DNA of 64,000 nt from an uncultured Rubrobacteraceae bacterium (GCA_902806065.1 CADCVE010000037.1:1-64000); one strand, 5' to 3'; shown: positions 8,232-18,992, counted from the first letter of the stretch. The notes: generated by a model from the letters alone, not told the origin. Made by a program: numbers and translations.

Positions 8232-11200
8232 TCAATCTCCTGTTAAACGTTTGGATACGACTACGGAAGCGCCGGAGGCGTCCGGCGATACCCCGTAGAG
8301 TACGTCTGCCGCCGCCATGGTTCGTTTCTGGTGCGTTACCAGCAAGAACTGTCCGTGCGCCCTGTAGGAGTCTACCACAGCAAGAAACCGGGCCAGATTG
8401 AGGTCATCCAGCGCCGCCTCCGCCTCATCCAGCATACAGAACGCCCCCGGAGCAGCCCCGGCCTGAACCCCGAATCGCCCGAGGAAGATGCTAAACAAGA
8501 ACGATAGCGCGAGCAAGGACCTCTCCCCGCCCGAGAGCACGCGTAGCGGGCGCCACCCGCGCCTCTTCAGGCGTAGCCCGATCTCCACCCCTTCCTCCGA
8601 GACCTCTAGCTCTCCCGCCGCCCCATCCAGCATCCGCGGGACCATCTCGGAGAACGCCCGCCGCACCTCCCTAAACGTCGCCTCGAAACGCGCCTCTATC
8701 TCCCCATCCACGCCCTGGATTATTCGTTCGATCTCGGTGGCGGCCTCCTCAGCATCTGCGCGCTGAACGGAGACGAACTCGTACCGCTCCCGCAGCGTTC
8801 CTTCTTGAGAGATCGCAAGCAGGTTTACGTCGCCAAAGGTCTTCAACTTGCGAGCGAGGCGCGCTCGTTCGCGCTCGCTGTCAGATTTGGCTGTCTCGGG
8901 AAGGGCTTCCGTCGCCGCGCGGGCAATCTCCAGGGTCGCGCCCCATTCTTCGGAGATCTCCGCTTCGGCCGCTCTCGCAGCTTCCTCGGCCCGGGAGAGC
9001 TCCCCTGCCAGCGCGGTGGCTTCGGAGGTACTCCGGGCCAGGTCTCCGGCCACGTCACCGATCTCGCCGGCGAGTCCGGCGCGCTTCCGGGAACTCTCAG
9101 CCTGTAGTCTGGCGATCTCCGAACGGTAGAGACGCAACCGCGCGAGACGCTCGCGAGCAGCATCATCGAGGCGCCGTGCATGCTCGACGGCGCGGCGAGC
9201 CAACAGCGTACGCCTGGCGGTCTCGTCGGCGGTCCTCGCGTTCTTCAGGCCCGAGATACCGCGTGAGATCCGCGCCCGGTGGTCCCGAAGTCCGTGCAGA
9301 TCGGTCCGCGTCCGGGCAAGTCGCCCGGCAGTCTCCCTCGCCTCCGCGTATTTCGGCTCCACGGCTGACACAGCAGCGTCCAACTCCTCTTTCGTATGCC
9401 GTTCAGCCTCCCCGACTTCGTGGAGTCTCTCCCCGGCTGACTGGATCTGCGCTTCTATCGCCCCGAGGTCCGTCTCGTACGTGGCTCGCCGTTCTCGCGT
9501 AGCCTGGGTTCTCCGCGTCCTACGCACGGTTTCGGAGGCGAGCAGGCGCGCAGCGCGGGCCGTCCGGGAGGCCAGAGATGCCAGCGCTTCAGCCTCAGCG
9601 TTGCGCTCGCCCAGTTGCCCGGACGCGAGGGACGCAGTCTCTCGCAAATCGTAAAGCTCCTCCCCGAGACGGTTCTTTAGCGTACCCAAACGTCTCTCTT
9701 CTTCGGCAAGGCGGGTCTGACGAGCGAAGTCGCCATCGGGCGCACGGCGGCTGGCGCTCGTACGGGTGAAGCGCAAACCGTCACTGGTCACAGCGACGTC
9801 GTAGCCGCTCTTTGGGACTCCGTTCGGAGTAGTGTCGTCGGCTCCTTCGAGTACGTAAGCTCCCCCGAGCAGGCGCTGCAAGGCGTCCGCGAATGAGGTG
9901 TCTAGGACTTCGACGCATTCCAGTAGAGGCTTACCGGGTCGTGAGCCATTGCGTGACACCTTCTCTGCGTCCAGACGTACCACTATGCGCTCGGCGGGAC
10001 CGGAGGTCTCGTTTGCGGAGAGGAATTTCAGGCCCTCGTCTAGAGACTGGACCAGGACGCCGCGAGCCAGGTCACCCAGAGCGGCCTCGACGGCAGCCTC
10101 GTAGCCGGGGTGCGGACGCAGGATCTCGTGTAGCCGTTTGCCACCAGTCTCCCCCGCCTGCTCCGGGGTCCTCAAGGCTTGTATCTCCGCCTCCGTCCTC
10201 CCAACGAGCGCGGCGAGCACGCCCCGCCGCCGGTTCGCCTCCGCCGCCCGCTCCGAAGCCGCCGCCCGCAGCTTCTTTAGCCGTCCGAGCAACGCCTCGC
10301 CGCGTATTCGTAACCCCTCTGGAGAGTACGATCCAACCTCTTCTTCCATCTCCCCAAGACGTTGAAGCTCCAAGTCCCCCAGACCGTCCGGCGCGTCGAG
10401 ACGTCCCTGCAACCTCTCGCGCCGCTCCCGCAGGGCGCCTAGATCCGCGCTGAGTCGTGCCCGTTGTTGCGATACCTTCGCGTGACGTGCCCGAAGTCCA
10501 GCCGCATGTTCCTCCAGGGAGGCAAGCGCTTCCTTTCTGCGCGAATGCTCTTCTTTCAGGCCGCCGATCAGCCCTTCCATCTCACGGACCTTCGAATCCG
10601 CTTCGTCGAGTTCGTTCTGGAGGCGGGAGATTAGGCGCGAGCGATCCACGCCCCGGTCCCTGGCGCCCTCCAGACGCAGTGATACCCGCTCGGCTCGCAA
10701 AGCCTCGATCCGCAGGGTCTCCGAGCCGTTCTCAATACCCTGAATGGTCTCCTCCGCCAATCTTAACCGGCCGGCGAGGTCCTTCTCCTCCGCCGCGAAG
10801 CGCCGCCTCTCCTCATCCAACGATTCCTGCCTCGCCCGTAAGGCAAGTACCTTCTCTTCGATCTCCGCCAGACGTCCGCGCATTTGTTGGAGGTCGCGGG
10901 TGACTATACGATGGAGGTGAGCCAGCGAGAGCTGACGGTAGCGGGCTTCGATCTCCCGATACTCTCGCGCCGCGACAGCCTCGACCTCTATCCTCCGCAA
11001 CTGGCCCGAAAGCTCCGCCTCCAGGCGACTGCTGCTCTCCAGCCGGTCGGCGGCCCGCTCCAGCTTCCGGGCGGCGGCGAGTCGGCGTCTGCGGAACACA
11101 CCCAATCCCGCGGCCTCTTCCAGCGCGTTGCGGCATGCCGCCGCACCCCCGGAGACGATGGCATCCACAGCACCCTGGCGGAGGATGCTATGGCGGCCGA

Positions 11201-11597
11201 GGCCCGCTTCTCCCGAGACCGCCCGTACATCGGTAAGGCGGGCGCGGGCGCCGTTGATCCTGTACTCCGTCTCGCCACCGCGCGAGATCCTGCGCGTCAG
11301 CGATACCTCCTCATAGGGCAGGGAGATAGCACCGGAAGCGTTGTCCATGACCAGCGTGACCTCGGCCGCTCCCGCCGGCGGCAAGGAGTCCGCCCCAGAG
11401 AAGATCAGGTCGTTCATCAAGCCCGCCCGCAACAAACTCGGGCTCCCCTCACCGAGCGCGAACAGGATCGCATCCGTAATATTGCTCTTGCCCGAACCGT
11501 TCGGCCCCACGATAGCCGTGATCCCCCCCGTGAGCGGCATCCGCACCGGACGAGCGAAGGTCTTGAAGCCCTTTATGTAAACCGCAGAGAGCACCAC
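8232..11597 (-). CDS. smc: Chromosome partition protein SMC
   Basis: The 1121-residue product has the full SMC plan. Walker A (GPNGSGKSNITDAI) is near residue 31, followed by a long coiled coil and a hinge at about 490-620 containing HPGYEAAVEAALGDLARGVL. A second coiled coil follows, then the ABC signature LSGGERSLLALSFLFSIFLG and Walker B (FCMLDEAEAALDD). It condenses and segregates the nucleoid with ScpA and ScpB, which are not in this window. The length is slightly below the usual 1150-1200. Either of two adjacent GTG codons at 11597 and 11594 could start it. Confidence 0.95.
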   Translation of the reverse strand: MVLSAVYIKGFKTFARPVRMPLTGGITAIVGPNGSGKSNITDAILFALGEGSPSLLRAGLMNDLIFSGADSLPPAGAAEVTLVMDNASGAISLPYEEVSLTRRISRGGETEYRINGARARLTDVRAVSGEAGLGRHSILRQGAVDAIVSGGAAACRNALEEAAGLGVFRRRRLAAARKLERAADRLESSSRLEAELSGQLRRIEVEAVAAREYREIEARYRQLSLAHLHRIVTRDLQQMRGRLAEIEEKVLALRARQESLDEERRRFAAEEKDLAGRLRLAEETIQGIENGSETLRIEALRAERVSLRLEGARDRGVDRSRLISRLQNELDEADSKVREMEGLIGGLKEEHSRRKEALASLEEHAAGLRARHAKVSQQRARLSADLGALRERRERLQGRLDAPDGLGDLELQRLGEMEEEVGSYSPEGLRIRGEALLGRLKKLRAAASERAAEANRRRGVLAALVGRTEAEIQALRTPEQAGETGGKRLHEILRPHPGYEAAVEAALGDLARGVLVQSLDEGLKFLSANETSGPAERIVVRLDAEKVSRNGSRPGKPLLECVEVLDTSFADALQRLLGGAYVLEGADDTTPNGVPKSGYDVAVTSDGLRFTRTSASRRAPDGDFARQTRLAEEERRLGTLKNRLGEELYDLRETASLASGQLGERNAEAEALASLASRTARAARLLASETVRRTRRTQATRERRATYETDLGAIEAQIQSAGERLHEVGEAERHTKEELDAAVSAVEPKYAEARETAGRLARTRTDLHGLRDHRARISRGISGLKNARTADETARRTLLARRAVEHARRLDDAARERLARLRLYRSEIARLQAESSRKRAGLAGEIGDVAGDLARSTSEATALAGELSRAEEAARAAEAEISEEWGATLEIARAATEALPETAKSDSERERARLARKLKTFGDVNLLAISQEGTLRERYEFVSVQRADAEEAATEIERIIQGVDGEIEARFEATFREVRRAFSEMVPRMLDGAAGELEVSEEGVEIGLRLKRRGWRPLRVLSGGERSLLALSFLFSIFLGRFGVQAGAAPGAFCMLDEAEAALDDLNLARFLAVVDSYRAHGQFLLVTHQKRTMAAADVLYGVSPDASGASVVVSKRLTGD

Positions 11598-11699
11598 CGC
11601 CGCATTTTACGCAGCTTTAAGAGAGAAAGCATGGAAAACCCAGCAAAATGACCCTCTTTCGCAAACCAATGCTCGGAAACTGATAGCCCTAAGGGTTAC

Positions 11700-12347
11700 C
11701 TAAGTCAAGTTGGTCGTTAGGAACAACAGAAAGAGTATTAAGCCACCGGCGAAACCAAACAAAGACAATAAGTTGTTTAGAGGCTCTCCTATCCACTCAT
11801 GTGCTTTTTTAAGTATCCGGTTGATTGAACTTACCTCGATATCCTTACGGACATGAGGAGCTAAAGCTAGTGTCAAGCGCGAGCCGAGGTTGTGCATGAT
11901 CATTGTTGTGTTGACTATAGAAGTTACGAGTGCTATGTAAGCTCCAGACAAGAGGTAAAGGTTGATAGGGTCGTCTAGTAGCCCTGTAGTGATTGCCGTA
12001 AACACTACCAGTGCTCCTGAGCAGAGTAAATTCTGGCTCTTGTACGCCTCGAAATCCATCTTGTAGCTCTCTATGATGTTTTCTCGGCTTCTCCTAAGCT
12101 GATCTTGTAATACAGAATGTTGAAGTCCCAAAAGCTCTGGCCTTGCTCCCAGAGCGTCAGTACTCTCCTCGTGAGAAGACGAAGGTCTTAAGCCCATCTC
12201 ATGAAGCCGTATGGCCAACTCTATCTTCTGAAGCTTTTCCAAGGAGTTGTCTTCAATTAAGTTTTTCACGAACTCGGCGTCTGACACGTCATGCTCATAC
12301 GCTGCGTTCGCTTCGAGTTTTTCACGAGGTGTATTTTCTTCTGTCAT
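11700..12347 (-). CDS. Orphan membrane protein of unknown function
   Basis: I do not recognise this 215-residue protein. The first about 110 residues are hydrophilic and charged (KNLIEDNSLEKLQKIELAIR). Three hydrophobic segments follow: LLCSGALVVFTAITTGLL (about 107-125), LYLLSGAYIALVTSIVN (about 130-150) and FGFAGGLILFLLFLTTNLT at the C-terminus. Codon use is distinctly AT-richer than in smc and rnc on either side, with many AAG, TTA and ATA-type codons. It interrupts the usual smc-rnc adjacency, which suggests acquisition by transfer. The ATG at 12347 follows GGGAAAAAT. Confidence 0.65.
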   Translation of the reverse strand: MTEENTPREKLEANAAYEHDVSDAEFVKNLIEDNSLEKLQKIELAIRLHEMGLRPSSSHEESTDALGARPELLGLQHSVLQDQLRRSRENIIESYKMDFEAYKSQNLLCSGALVVFTAITTGLLDDPINLYLLSGAYIALVTSIVNTTMIMHNLGSRLTLALAPHVRKDIEVSSINRILKKAHEWIGEPLNNLLSLFGFAGGLILFLLFLTTNLT

Positions 12348-12499
12348 ATTTTTCCCGAGGACGTAGTGCGAAGGTTGTGGAGAGTGCGATCATAGCCCGA
12401 AGAAAAACCGATACAGCCACGAGCGGCGCTGCAAGGAGTCCAAGCTAATCAATATGATCGATGCCCCTCTCCCTGTAGTTCCCAGTCGCACCCGGAAAC

Positions 12500-13159
12500 C
12501 TACGCGCCTACGTGTACCTCGACGGCGGCTCGCGCCACCGGGCGAACGCCCAATATCTCCAGGGCGGAGCGGGCGGCGGCCTGTTCGCTCTCTTTGATGG
12601 AGTTACCTTCGCCCGAGGCAACTTCGTTACCGTCTACCGCGACGGCGGATGTGAAGTGCGGGCGGTGAGGCGGACCGTGCTTGGCGCGGACCCGGTAAGT
12701 TGGACGTAGGCCCTCGGCCTGCAGCGTCTCCTGCAAGAGGGTCTTCCAGTCCCTTAGCTCGTCGGTATCCACCTCGGCGGGGTTGAAGATCTCGTCTATC
12801 GTCTTGTACGCTAGGTCTTTGTCTATGAGGTACGCGGCGCCGATGATCGCCTCGACCGTGTCCGCGATGACTGAGTCGTTTATCACCGAGCTCTCGATGT
12901 TCTCCTCAATCCCCTCGCCCCGTCCAACGCTCGCCAGAAAGGTCTTCCTCACCAGATGCGCCCGGATACGCGTCAGGTCCCCCTCCAGAAACTCCGGGTA
13001 CCCGTGAAAGACCAGCTCCGCCACCCGGCTGTTGAGCACGGAGTCGCCAAGAAATTCCAGACGGCCGTTCGAGTCGTAGGGATCGGCGACGCTCGGATGA
13101 GTCAGCGCGCGCTGCCTCAAGGGCTCCGGCAGCACGTCGATCAAATCTCTTATAGACAT
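12500..13159 (-). CDS. rnc: Ribonuclease III
   Basis: This double-stranded-RNA endonuclease matures rRNA precursors and some mRNAs. The 219-residue product shows the signature RLEFLGDSVLNSRVAELVF near residue 33 and the second catalytic block IADTVEAIIGAAYLI near residue 97, so the acidic metal ligands are present. The C-terminal dsRBD (about 140-210) includes DWKTLLQETLQAEGL and EQAAARSALEIL. The ATG at 13159 has GGAACGAAC directly upstream. It sits between the orphan membrane gene and fabF. Confidence 0.93.
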   Translation of the reverse strand: MSIRDLIDVLPEPLRQRALTHPSVADPYDSNGRLEFLGDSVLNSRVAELVFHGYPEFLEGDLTRIRAHLVRKTFLASVGRGEGIEENIESSVINDSVIADTVEAIIGAAYLIDKDLAYKTIDEIFNPAEVDTDELRDWKTLLQETLQAEGLRPTYRVRAKHGPPHRPHFTSAVAVDGNEVASGEGNSIKESEQAAARSALEILGVRPVARAAVEVHVGA

Positions 13160-13171
13160 GTTCGTTCCATA

Positions 13172-14431
13172 TTATTCTATATCGGAGAAGGCTACAACCA
13201 CGTTATGCCCCCCGAAGCCCATGGAGTTCGAGACGGCGGCTTTGAGGTCCGGCACCTCTCTAACCTCCCGTACATAATCCAGGTCCTCGCAGTCCGGGGA
13301 GACCTTGTCCAGATTGATAGTTGGTGGCAGAACCTTGTGCTTCAGGGCGAGGGCGCACATGATACCCTCCATCGCCCCAACCGCCCCGAACGAGTGCCCA
13401 GTCATGGACTTGGTGGCCGAGACCGCCGCGTGCGGTAAGAATCGTTTTATAGCTTTTGTCTCCGGCCCATCACCGGTGGGCGTGGATGTCGCGTGCGCGT
13501 TGACGTGCCCGACTTGCTCGGGGCTCAGGCCCGCGTCTTCCAGTGCGAGGCGCATCGCCCGCTCCACCCCGCGCCCCTCGGCGTCCGGTGCGGTGACGTG
13601 ATAGGCGTCCGTCGAACGGCCGTAGCCCGTGACCCTCGCGATCGGGTCCGCCCCGCGCCGCTCGGCGTGCTCCGGGCTTTCGAGTACCACGGCGCCCGCT
13701 CCCTCGCTCATCACGAACCCGTCCCGATCCGCGTCGAAGGGCCGGCTTGCCTGCTGCGGCTCGTCGTTGCGCGTGCTGATCGCGCGTATAGCGCAAAAAC
13801 CGGCCATGCTGAGCGGCGTGATCGGGGCCTCCGCAGACCCGGCTATCACCACGTCCGCGTCGCCGCGTCTTATCAGCTCCAGACCCTCGGCGATTGCCTC
13901 GCCGCCGGTGGCGCACGCGAGGACGGGGCACTGCGACGGTCCGGTGGCTCCTAGTGCTATGGCGAGCTGGCCCGCGGCCATGTTCGGCACCATCATCGTA
14001 ATGAGGAACGGGCTAACGCGGCCCGCGCCTCTCTCGTTGAGCACCTGGTACTCCCGCTCCCAAGTCGAGAGACCACCGATACCGCTACCCATTACGATCG
14101 CGACGCGATGCGGCGTTTCACGGATCGTTTCGAGTATCCCGGCGCTCTCGGCTGCCTGGACGCCCGCCGCCATACCGAGCTGGGCGAAGCGGTCCATCCG
14201 GCGGGCCTCTTTCTTCGTCATGAAGTCTACGGGATCGAAGTCCGAGCACTCCCCGGCGATGTGTGAGGGGAACGGCGTGGAGTCAAAGAGCGTTATCTCC
14301 CCGATGCCGCTCTTGCCATGCAGCGCCGCGTCCCAGAAGCTCTCCGTGCCTACGCCAAGCGGCGTTACAGCCCCAGTACCGGTAACATAGGCGTAGCCCA
14401 GATTACCGCCGTTTGGCGCTCCTTCCGTCAC
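13172..14431 (-). CDS. fabF: Beta-ketoacyl-ACP synthase II
   Basis: FabF condenses malonyl-ACP with acyl-ACP during fatty-acid elongation. The 419-residue protein has the nucleophile Cys in [14 protein letters not shown] near residue 168, the first His in [14 protein letters not shown], the lysine-His block [15 protein letters not shown] and the C-terminal NSMGFGGHN. These are the Cys-His-His residues of the family. It starts at GTG 14431, overlapping the acpP stop by four bases, and is the last gene of the fab operon. Confidence 0.94.
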   Translation of the reverse strand: MTEGAPNGGNLGYAYVTGTGAVTPLGVGTESFWDAALHGKSGIGEITLFDSTPFPSHIAGECSDFDPVDFMTKKEARRMDRFAQLGMAAGVQAAESAGILETIRETPHRVAIVMGSGIGGLSTWEREYQVLNERGAGRVSPFLITMMVPNMAAGQLAIALGATGPSQCPVLACATGGEAIAEGLELIRRGDADVVIAGSAEAPITPLSMAGFCAIRAISTRNDEPQQASRPFDADRDGFVMSEGAGAVVLESPEHAERRGADPIARVTGYGRSTDAYHVTAPDAEGRGVERAMRLALEDAGLSPEQVGHVNAHATSTPTGDGPETKAIKRFLPHAAVSATKSMTGHSFGAVGAMEGIMCALALKHKVLPPTINLDKVSPDCEDLDYVREVREVPDLKAAVSNSMGFGGHNVVVAFSDIE

Positions 14432-14673
14432 GCCGCCTGGTGCTCCGACACGTAATTCACGGCCTCATCGACCGTGGTGATCCTCTCGGCCTCCTCGTCG
14501 GGGATCTCCATCCCGAACTGCTCCTCTAGCTCCATAATCAACTCGACGAGGTCCAGCGAGTCGGCCTCCAGATCCTCCCTGAAAGAGGCCTCCGGCGTCA
14601 CCTCGCCCTCATCTACCCCGAGCCTGTCAGCGGTTATCTCCCGGATCCTCTCCAGTATCTCTTCCCGTCCCAT
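14428..14673 (-). CDS. acpP: Acyl carrier protein
   Basis: This 81-residue acidic protein carries growing acyl chains on 4'-phosphopantetheine attached to the Ser in [19 protein letters not shown]. The start is the ATG at 14673, which has AAGGAGG six bases upstream; the longer open frame to 14733 is not family-like. There is a 104-bp gap to fabG. The overlap with fabF couples ACP to the condensing enzyme. Confidence 0.94.
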   Translation of the reverse strand: MGREEILERIREITADRLGVDEGEVTPEASFREDLEADSLDLVELIMELEEQFGMEIPDEEAERITTVDEAVNYVSEHQAA

Positions 14674-14777
14674 TCCGTTCCTCCTTACCGCTAATATATA
14701 ACCTTCCACAACCGATTCCCCGCGAGTTCCCACCCGCGAGATAGCGCGTAGTGTAGCGCAAATTACCTTCCCGCACC

Positions 14778-15518
14778 CTACTGCATAACCATCCCACCAT
14801 CAACCGCAATAGTCTGCCCCGTCACGTACGCGGCGCCATCACTCGCGAGGAACGCTACGACCTCCGCGATCTCCTCTGGCTCCCCAAACCTGCCCACCGG
14901 AACCTGCCCCAGGATCTGCTCCTTGATGGTCTCCGGCAACCCCGCGGTAAGCTCCGTCTCCACGTACCCCGGCGCCACCGCGTTGGCCGTAATACCCCGG
15001 CCCGCGATCTCCCGCGCCACGCTCTTGGTAAAGCCAATTATTCCCGCCTTGGACGCAGCGTAGTTCGCCTGCCCCGCATTCCCGAGAAGACCCACCACCG
15101 AACTGATGTTGACGATCCTGCCCCACCGCCCCCGAATCATCCCTCGCAATACCGCCCGCGTACATACATACGTCCCCTTGAGGTTCGTCGCGATGACCTC
15201 GTCGAACTCTGCGTCCTTCATGCGCATGAGCAGGTTGTCCCTCGTCGTCCCGGCATTGTTCACGAGTATCTCCACCGGCCCGAATGCCTCGCCGACACCC
15301 TTCATCAGAGCCTCGACGTCCTCCTGGGAGGCCACGTCACCCTTGAAGATCTCGCACTCAGCACCCGCCCCCCGCACCATATCCGCCGTCTCTTGCGCCG
15401 ACGCGTCATTCGAGCGGTAGGAGATCGCCACTCTGGCGCCCCCTTTGGCGAGCCTCACGGCGATAGCGCGCCCGATCCCGCGTCCGCCACCGGTCACGAG
15501 CGCTACCCGTCCCTCCAC
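14778..15518 (-). CDS. fabG: 3-oxoacyl-ACP reductase
   Basis: This NADPH-dependent reductase of the short-chain dehydrogenase family reduces 3-oxoacyl-ACP. The 246-residue protein begins [20 protein letters not shown] (cofactor loop TGGGRGIG), has [15 protein letters not shown], the catalytic Ser in [16 protein letters not shown], and YAASKAG with the Tyr-x3-Lys pair. The C-terminus [16 protein letters not shown] is typical. The GTG start at 15518 shares its G with the fabZ TAG stop. Confidence 0.94.
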   Translation of the reverse strand: MEGRVALVTGGGRGIGRAIAVRLAKGGARVAISYRSNDASAQETADMVRGAGAECEIFKGDVASQEDVEALMKGVGEAFGPVEILVNNAGTTRDNLLMRMKDAEFDEVIATNLKGTYVCTRAVLRGMIRGRWGRIVNISSVVGLLGNAGQANYAASKAGIIGFTKSVAREIAGRGITANAVAPGYVETELTAGLPETIKEQILGQVPVGRFGEPEEIAEVVAFLASDGAAYVTGQTIAVDGGMVMQ

Positions 15519-15976
15519 TACTCCCCCTCCACCCTATCGGCAAAAGCAAACATCAACTCAGCCTCGCAGGCGCGCTCGCCGTTCACCGTCGCAGCGCCCT
15601 TCCCGCGGCCGACCCTGCCTTTGAGGCGCGAGATCTCGACCTCCATTCGCAGCACGTCCCCAGGGATGACCTGCCGCCGAAACCTCACGCCGTCTATCCC
15701 CGCGAAGAGCACCAGCTTGCCCCGAAACTCCTCCAGCGTCATCACCCCAACCGCCCCGACCTGCGCCATCGCCTCGACGATGAGGACCCCCGGCATCACC
15801 GGGTAGTCCGGGAAATGCCCCTCGAAGAACGGTTCGTTCTGAGTCACGTTCTTTATCCCGACCGCCCGGACACCAGGTTCGATCTCCTCGATCCTGTCCA
15901 CCAGCAAGAACGGGTAACGGTGCGGTATGAGCTCCCGGATAGTCGCCGGTCCCATTGGTAATTCCAGCGCGTTCAT
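15518..15976 (-). CDS. fabZ: 3-hydroxyacyl-ACP dehydratase
   Basis: FabZ removes water from 3-hydroxyacyl-ACP. The 152-residue hot-dog-fold protein shows [14 protein letters not shown], the catalytic His in [16 protein letters not shown] and the Glu in [11 protein letters not shown]. The start is the ATG at 15976, with GGAGGT six bases upstream and a four-base overlap with fabD. The longer open frame upstream reads fabD out of frame and was discarded. Confidence 0.94.
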   Translation of the reverse strand: MNALELPMGPATIRELIPHRYPFLLVDRIEEIEPGVRAVGIKNVTQNEPFFEGHFPDYPVMPGVLIVEAMAQVGAVGVMTLEEFRGKLVLFAGIDGVRFRRQVIPGDVLRMEVEISRLKGRVGRGKGAATVNGERACEAELMFAFADRVEGE

Positions 15977-16788
15977 CCCAGGACCTCCTTCGCCGCCCGG
16001 CCTCTCATCTTCACGTCCTTGAAGTCCCGCAACATCCTCACGAGCGTTCCCCCTCCAGCCTCCACGATCTCCTCGACACCCAGGGCAGCAAGCCGCTCGA
16101 CGACCGCCACCCACCGCACCGGAGAGAGCATCTGATCCCTGAGCGCGAGCCGAACGTCATCGGCCCTGGCGAGTACGGCGCCGTCCATGCCGCTGATCAT
16201 TGGTATCTCCGGGTCCCGTAACGGAACCTCCGCCACGAACGCCTCCATACTTACCGCCGCTTCCTGTATCAGGGGCGAATGGAACGCGCCCGCGACGTCT
16301 AGCTTGCGCTTCTTCCCGCCGACGCGCCCGGCGACGTCTTCCATCACTTCTTCTTGCCCGGAGATTACGGTCTGGCGCGGGGTATTGTAGTTCGCCGCCA
16401 CCACGACTCCCTCCGCGACATCCACTGCATCCACTACCTCCCGCGCCCCGGCACCGATGATCGCGGTCATCCCCCCGGGGTTCCGGTGGGACACCTCGGT
16501 CATCAACCGGTCCCTCTCCGCCACCAACCGCACCCCGTCTTCCAACCCTAGAGCCCCCGCTGCGTACGCGGCGGCATACTCACCTAGAGAGTGCCCGGCG
16601 ACGACGTCCGGCTCTACACCACTCTCTTTGAGCTTGTGGAAGGTTTCCACGGAGCTTGCGAAGACGGAGAGCTGGTACGGGACCTCACCGTTCCCGATCA
16701 CGCGCCGCACGGCCTCCTGGATCTCGCCAGAGATCTCCCCACCAACCGTACCCTGTCCCGGGAATACAACGGCCAACCGCAGCGCCAT
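15973..16788 (-). CDS. fabD: Malonyl-CoA:ACP transacylase, compact form
   Basis: FabD loads malonate onto ACP. The 271-residue product has the N-terminal VVFPGQG, the nucleophile Ser in [18 protein letters not shown] near residue 66, RDRLM, the catalytic His in [10 protein letters not shown] and the late Gln-Leu region. Usual length is about 300-315 residues with the active-site Ser near 90. Here about 20-25 residues are missing between the PGQG loop and the Ser, so the N-terminal subdomain is shortened. GGAGGT precedes the ATG. It is in the fabH-fabD-fabZ-fabG-acpP-fabF order. Confidence 0.92.
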   Translation of the reverse strand: MALRLAVVFPGQGTVGGEISGEIQEAVRRVIGNGEVPYQLSVFASSVETFHKLKESGVEPDVVAGHSLGEYAAAYAAGALGLEDGVRLVAERDRLMTEVSHRNPGGMTAIIGAGAREVVDAVDVAEGVVVAANYNTPRQTVISGQEEVMEDVAGRVGGKKRKLDVAGAFHSPLIQEAAVSMEAFVAEVPLRDPEIPMISGMDGAVLARADDVRLALRDQMLSPVRWVAVVERLAALGVEEIVEAGGGTLVRMLRDFKDVKMRGRAAKEVLG

Positions 16789-16798
16789 AAACCTCCCC

Positions 16799-17743
16799 CT
16801 AGATCCTGTACAAGTTAGCCGCCCAAGTCAGCCCGAACCCGAACCCAACCGTGACGACGTAACGGCCCGGCTCAAAGCTCCCGAAGATGTCCGGATAAGA
16901 GATCGGGATGCTCCCCGCCGACGTGTTACCAAACCGATCGAGGTTTACCACCACACTACCCTCCGGTACCTCCATCTTCCTCATCGCTGCGTGTATTATG
17001 CGTGCATTGGCCTGGTGGGGGATGACGTATTGGACTTCTTCGGGGGAGACGTTGTTACGGGCGAGGAGTTTCTCGACCATCTCCGGAAAGATCCTGGCGG
17101 CGAACTTGAAGACTTCGCGTCCGTTCTGGTAGAGCTTGTTCTCCGTGCCGGGGTGTCCGGCGCGGCCCAGGGGCGCCATCCGGCCGTCGGCGCCGAGGAT
17201 GTGGTCCACGAACCCGGACTCGCCGGAGCCGCCGTCGAGGACGACCGCTCCCGCGCCGTCGGCGAAGATCACCGCCGTCGAGCGGTCCTTCTGGTCCACG
17301 ACCCGGGTCATCGCATCCGCCCCGATGAGCAGTACACGTCGCGCCGCGCCGCTCTTCAGCATCGAGTGCGCGACGCTCGCCGCGTATGCGTAGCCGGTGC
17401 ATGCCGCCGATACGTCAAAGGCGCCCACGCCCGCAGCGCCTATCGCTTCGCCTACGAGGCAAGCCACCGATGGCATCGACTCGGGGGCGGTCGAAGTGGC
17501 GCAGACAATGAGGTCTATAGTGTCGGCCTGTATCCCGGCGTGCGCGAGCGCCGCCTTCGAGGCGCTTGCGGCCAGAGTAGCGCAGTCTTCGTCGTCGTCG
17601 GCGAAGTGTCGCTCCTTTATGCCGGTGCGCTCCACGACCCAGGCTTCGTCGGTGTCGAGCACCTCCGCGAGGTCGTGGTTGGTAACTACGCGACTGCCCA
17701 GGGCGCGACCCACGCCTATGATCTTGCCGGCGGCGTTGCTCAA
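16799..17743 (-). CDS. fabH: Beta-ketoacyl-ACP synthase III
   Basis: FabH starts fatty-acid synthesis by condensing an acyl-CoA primer with malonyl-ACP; its substrate choice sets straight or branched chains. The 314-residue protein has the catalytic Cys in [14 protein letters not shown] near residue 110, His in [10 protein letters not shown] and Asn in [13 protein letters not shown]. The C-terminal [15 protein letters not shown] is typical. It begins at TTG 17743, overlapping the plsX stop by four bases (TTGA). Confidence 0.94.
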   Translation of the reverse strand: MSNAAGKIIGVGRALGSRVVTNHDLAEVLDTDEAWVVERTGIKERHFADDDEDCATLAASASKAALAHAGIQADTIDLIVCATSTAPESMPSVACLVGEAIGAAGVGAFDVSAACTGYAYAASVAHSMLKSGAARRVLLIGADAMTRVVDQKDRSTAVIFADGAGAVVLDGGSGESGFVDHILGADGRMAPLGRAGHPGTENKLYQNGREVFKFAARIFPEMVEKLLARNNVSPEEVQYVIPHQANARIIHAAMRKMEVPEGSVVVNLDRFGNTSAGSIPISYPDIFGSFEPGRYVVTVGFGFGLTWAANLYRI

Positions 17744-18750
17744 ACCGCGTCTCCCGTCACTTGTTCTTGTGCCACCGCCAGGGCTCTTTCGGAGGCTTCG
17801 GCAAGACCGGAGCCGGAGCGAGAGAGACCGAGGAGAGCGTTCTCGACGCCTCTGGCGCGGGTATTACCGTGTCCTATCACGACCGGGCCGCGTACGCCGA
17901 GCAGGAACGAGCCACCATAGCTCTCGGGGTCGACGCGGTCGCGGACGGCTACCAGCCGGGGGCGCAAGACGCTCGCGGCGAGCTTCGTGGCTACGTTGGA
18001 GGTCATTGCCCCGCGGACCATGCCCAGGATCTCACGCGCGACGCCTTCGGCTGTCTTGAGGACGACGTTGCCGGTGAAGCCGTCCGTGACGAGCACGTCG
18101 GCCACGCCACGGCTGATCTCCCGTCCTTCCACGTTGCCGACGAAATGCACGCTGTCCGAAGCAGCGAGCAGACGGTGAGCTTCCCTTGCGAGGTCGTTGC
18201 CCTTACCCGGCTCTTCGCCGACATTGATCAGACCGACTCTCGGGTCACCTTCTACAGATAAGTATCTCCGCGCGAACACGCTCCCAAGGATAGCGAAATT
18301 TAGCAGGTCTTGCGGACGGCACGACACAGTAGCTCCCGCGTCCACTAGCAACACCGGCTCGTCGAAAGGAAGCATGGTGACGATACCCGGCCTCCGGCAG
18401 CCCGCGAGACGCCCCACCTTCAATAGCGCCGCCGCGACAGTGGCCCCCGTACTCCCCGCCGAGAAGAAAGCCTCGGCTTCGCCCGCCCGCACCATCCCCG
18501 CGGCCACCGCTACGCTAGAATCCGGCCGGCGACGCAAAGCGACCGCCGGTTCTTCCCCCATGTCTACTACCTCGCTAGCGTGCCGCAGAGATATATTGGC
18601 CGGAGCGTCGCTCAAATTAGGCCCGAGCACGGCCTCATCACCAACGAGACAGAACTCATCGTCCGGTCGCCTCCTCGCGGCTGCTACAGACCCGGCGACG
18701 ATCTCACCTGGCGCGTTATCACCGCCGAGCGAGTCTACCGCTACGCGCAC
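17740..18750 (-). CDS. plsX: Phosphate acyltransferase PlsX
   Basis: PlsX converts acyl-ACP to acyl-phosphate, the donor for PlsY in phospholipid synthesis. The 336-residue product begins [20 protein letters not shown] and has [21 protein letters not shown]-type and [14 protein letters not shown] blocks, then [20 protein letters not shown]. All are standard for the family. It leads the fab operon after rpmF, so lipid-head synthesis and chain synthesis share one transcript. The GTG at 18750 follows AAAAGAGC. Confidence 0.94.
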   Translation of the reverse strand: MRVAVDSLGGDNAPGEIVAGSVAAARRRPDDEFCLVGDEAVLGPNLSDAPANISLRHASEVVDMGEEPAVALRRRPDSSVAVAAGMVRAGEAEAFFSAGSTGATVAAALLKVGRLAGCRRPGIVTMLPFDEPVLLVDAGATVSCRPQDLLNFAILGSVFARRYLSVEGDPRVGLINVGEEPGKGNDLAREAHRLLAASDSVHFVGNVEGREISRGVADVLVTDGFTGNVVLKTAEGVAREILGMVRGAMTSNVATKLAASVLRPRLVAVRDRVDPESYGGSFLLGVRGPVVIGHGNTRARGVENALLGLSRSGSGLAEASERALAVAQEQVTGDAV

Positions 18751-18789
18751 GCTCTTTTGAACCCGTGAAGCGGAAAGGTAAAGCTGAAC

Positions 18790-18975
18790 TTACTCGTTGA
18801 CCTCTACAGCGACCACGGTGCGGCCTTTATAGTAGCCGCAGTTGGCGCATACCCGGTGAGGTACGTGCGGCTCACTGCAGTTCGGGCACGTCGCGAGGCT
18901 AGGTCCTTTGAGAGCGTGATGCGCCCGGCGCTGGTCCCTGCGAGCCTGTGACGTCTTCTTCTTCGGTACGGCCAT
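18790..18975 (-). CDS. rpmF: 50S ribosomal protein L32
   Basis: The 61-residue protein begins [20 protein letters not shown] and has two Cys pairs, CPNC and CANC, of the zinc-binding form of L32. GGAGGC lies six bases before the ATG at 18975. It is placed between the DUF177 gene and plsX, the conserved order in most bacteria. Confidence 0.95.
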   Translation of the reverse strand: MAVPKKKTSQARRDQRRAHHALKGPSLATCPNCSEPHVPHRVCANCGYYKGRTVVAVEVNE

Positions 18976-18992
18976 GATGTTGCCTCCTTGTG

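Noticed and set aside
10884-11651. A 255-codon plus-strand frame opposite smc
   Set aside because: Biased Arg/Pro/Ala content and full overlap with the SMC Walker A region mark it as a shadow.
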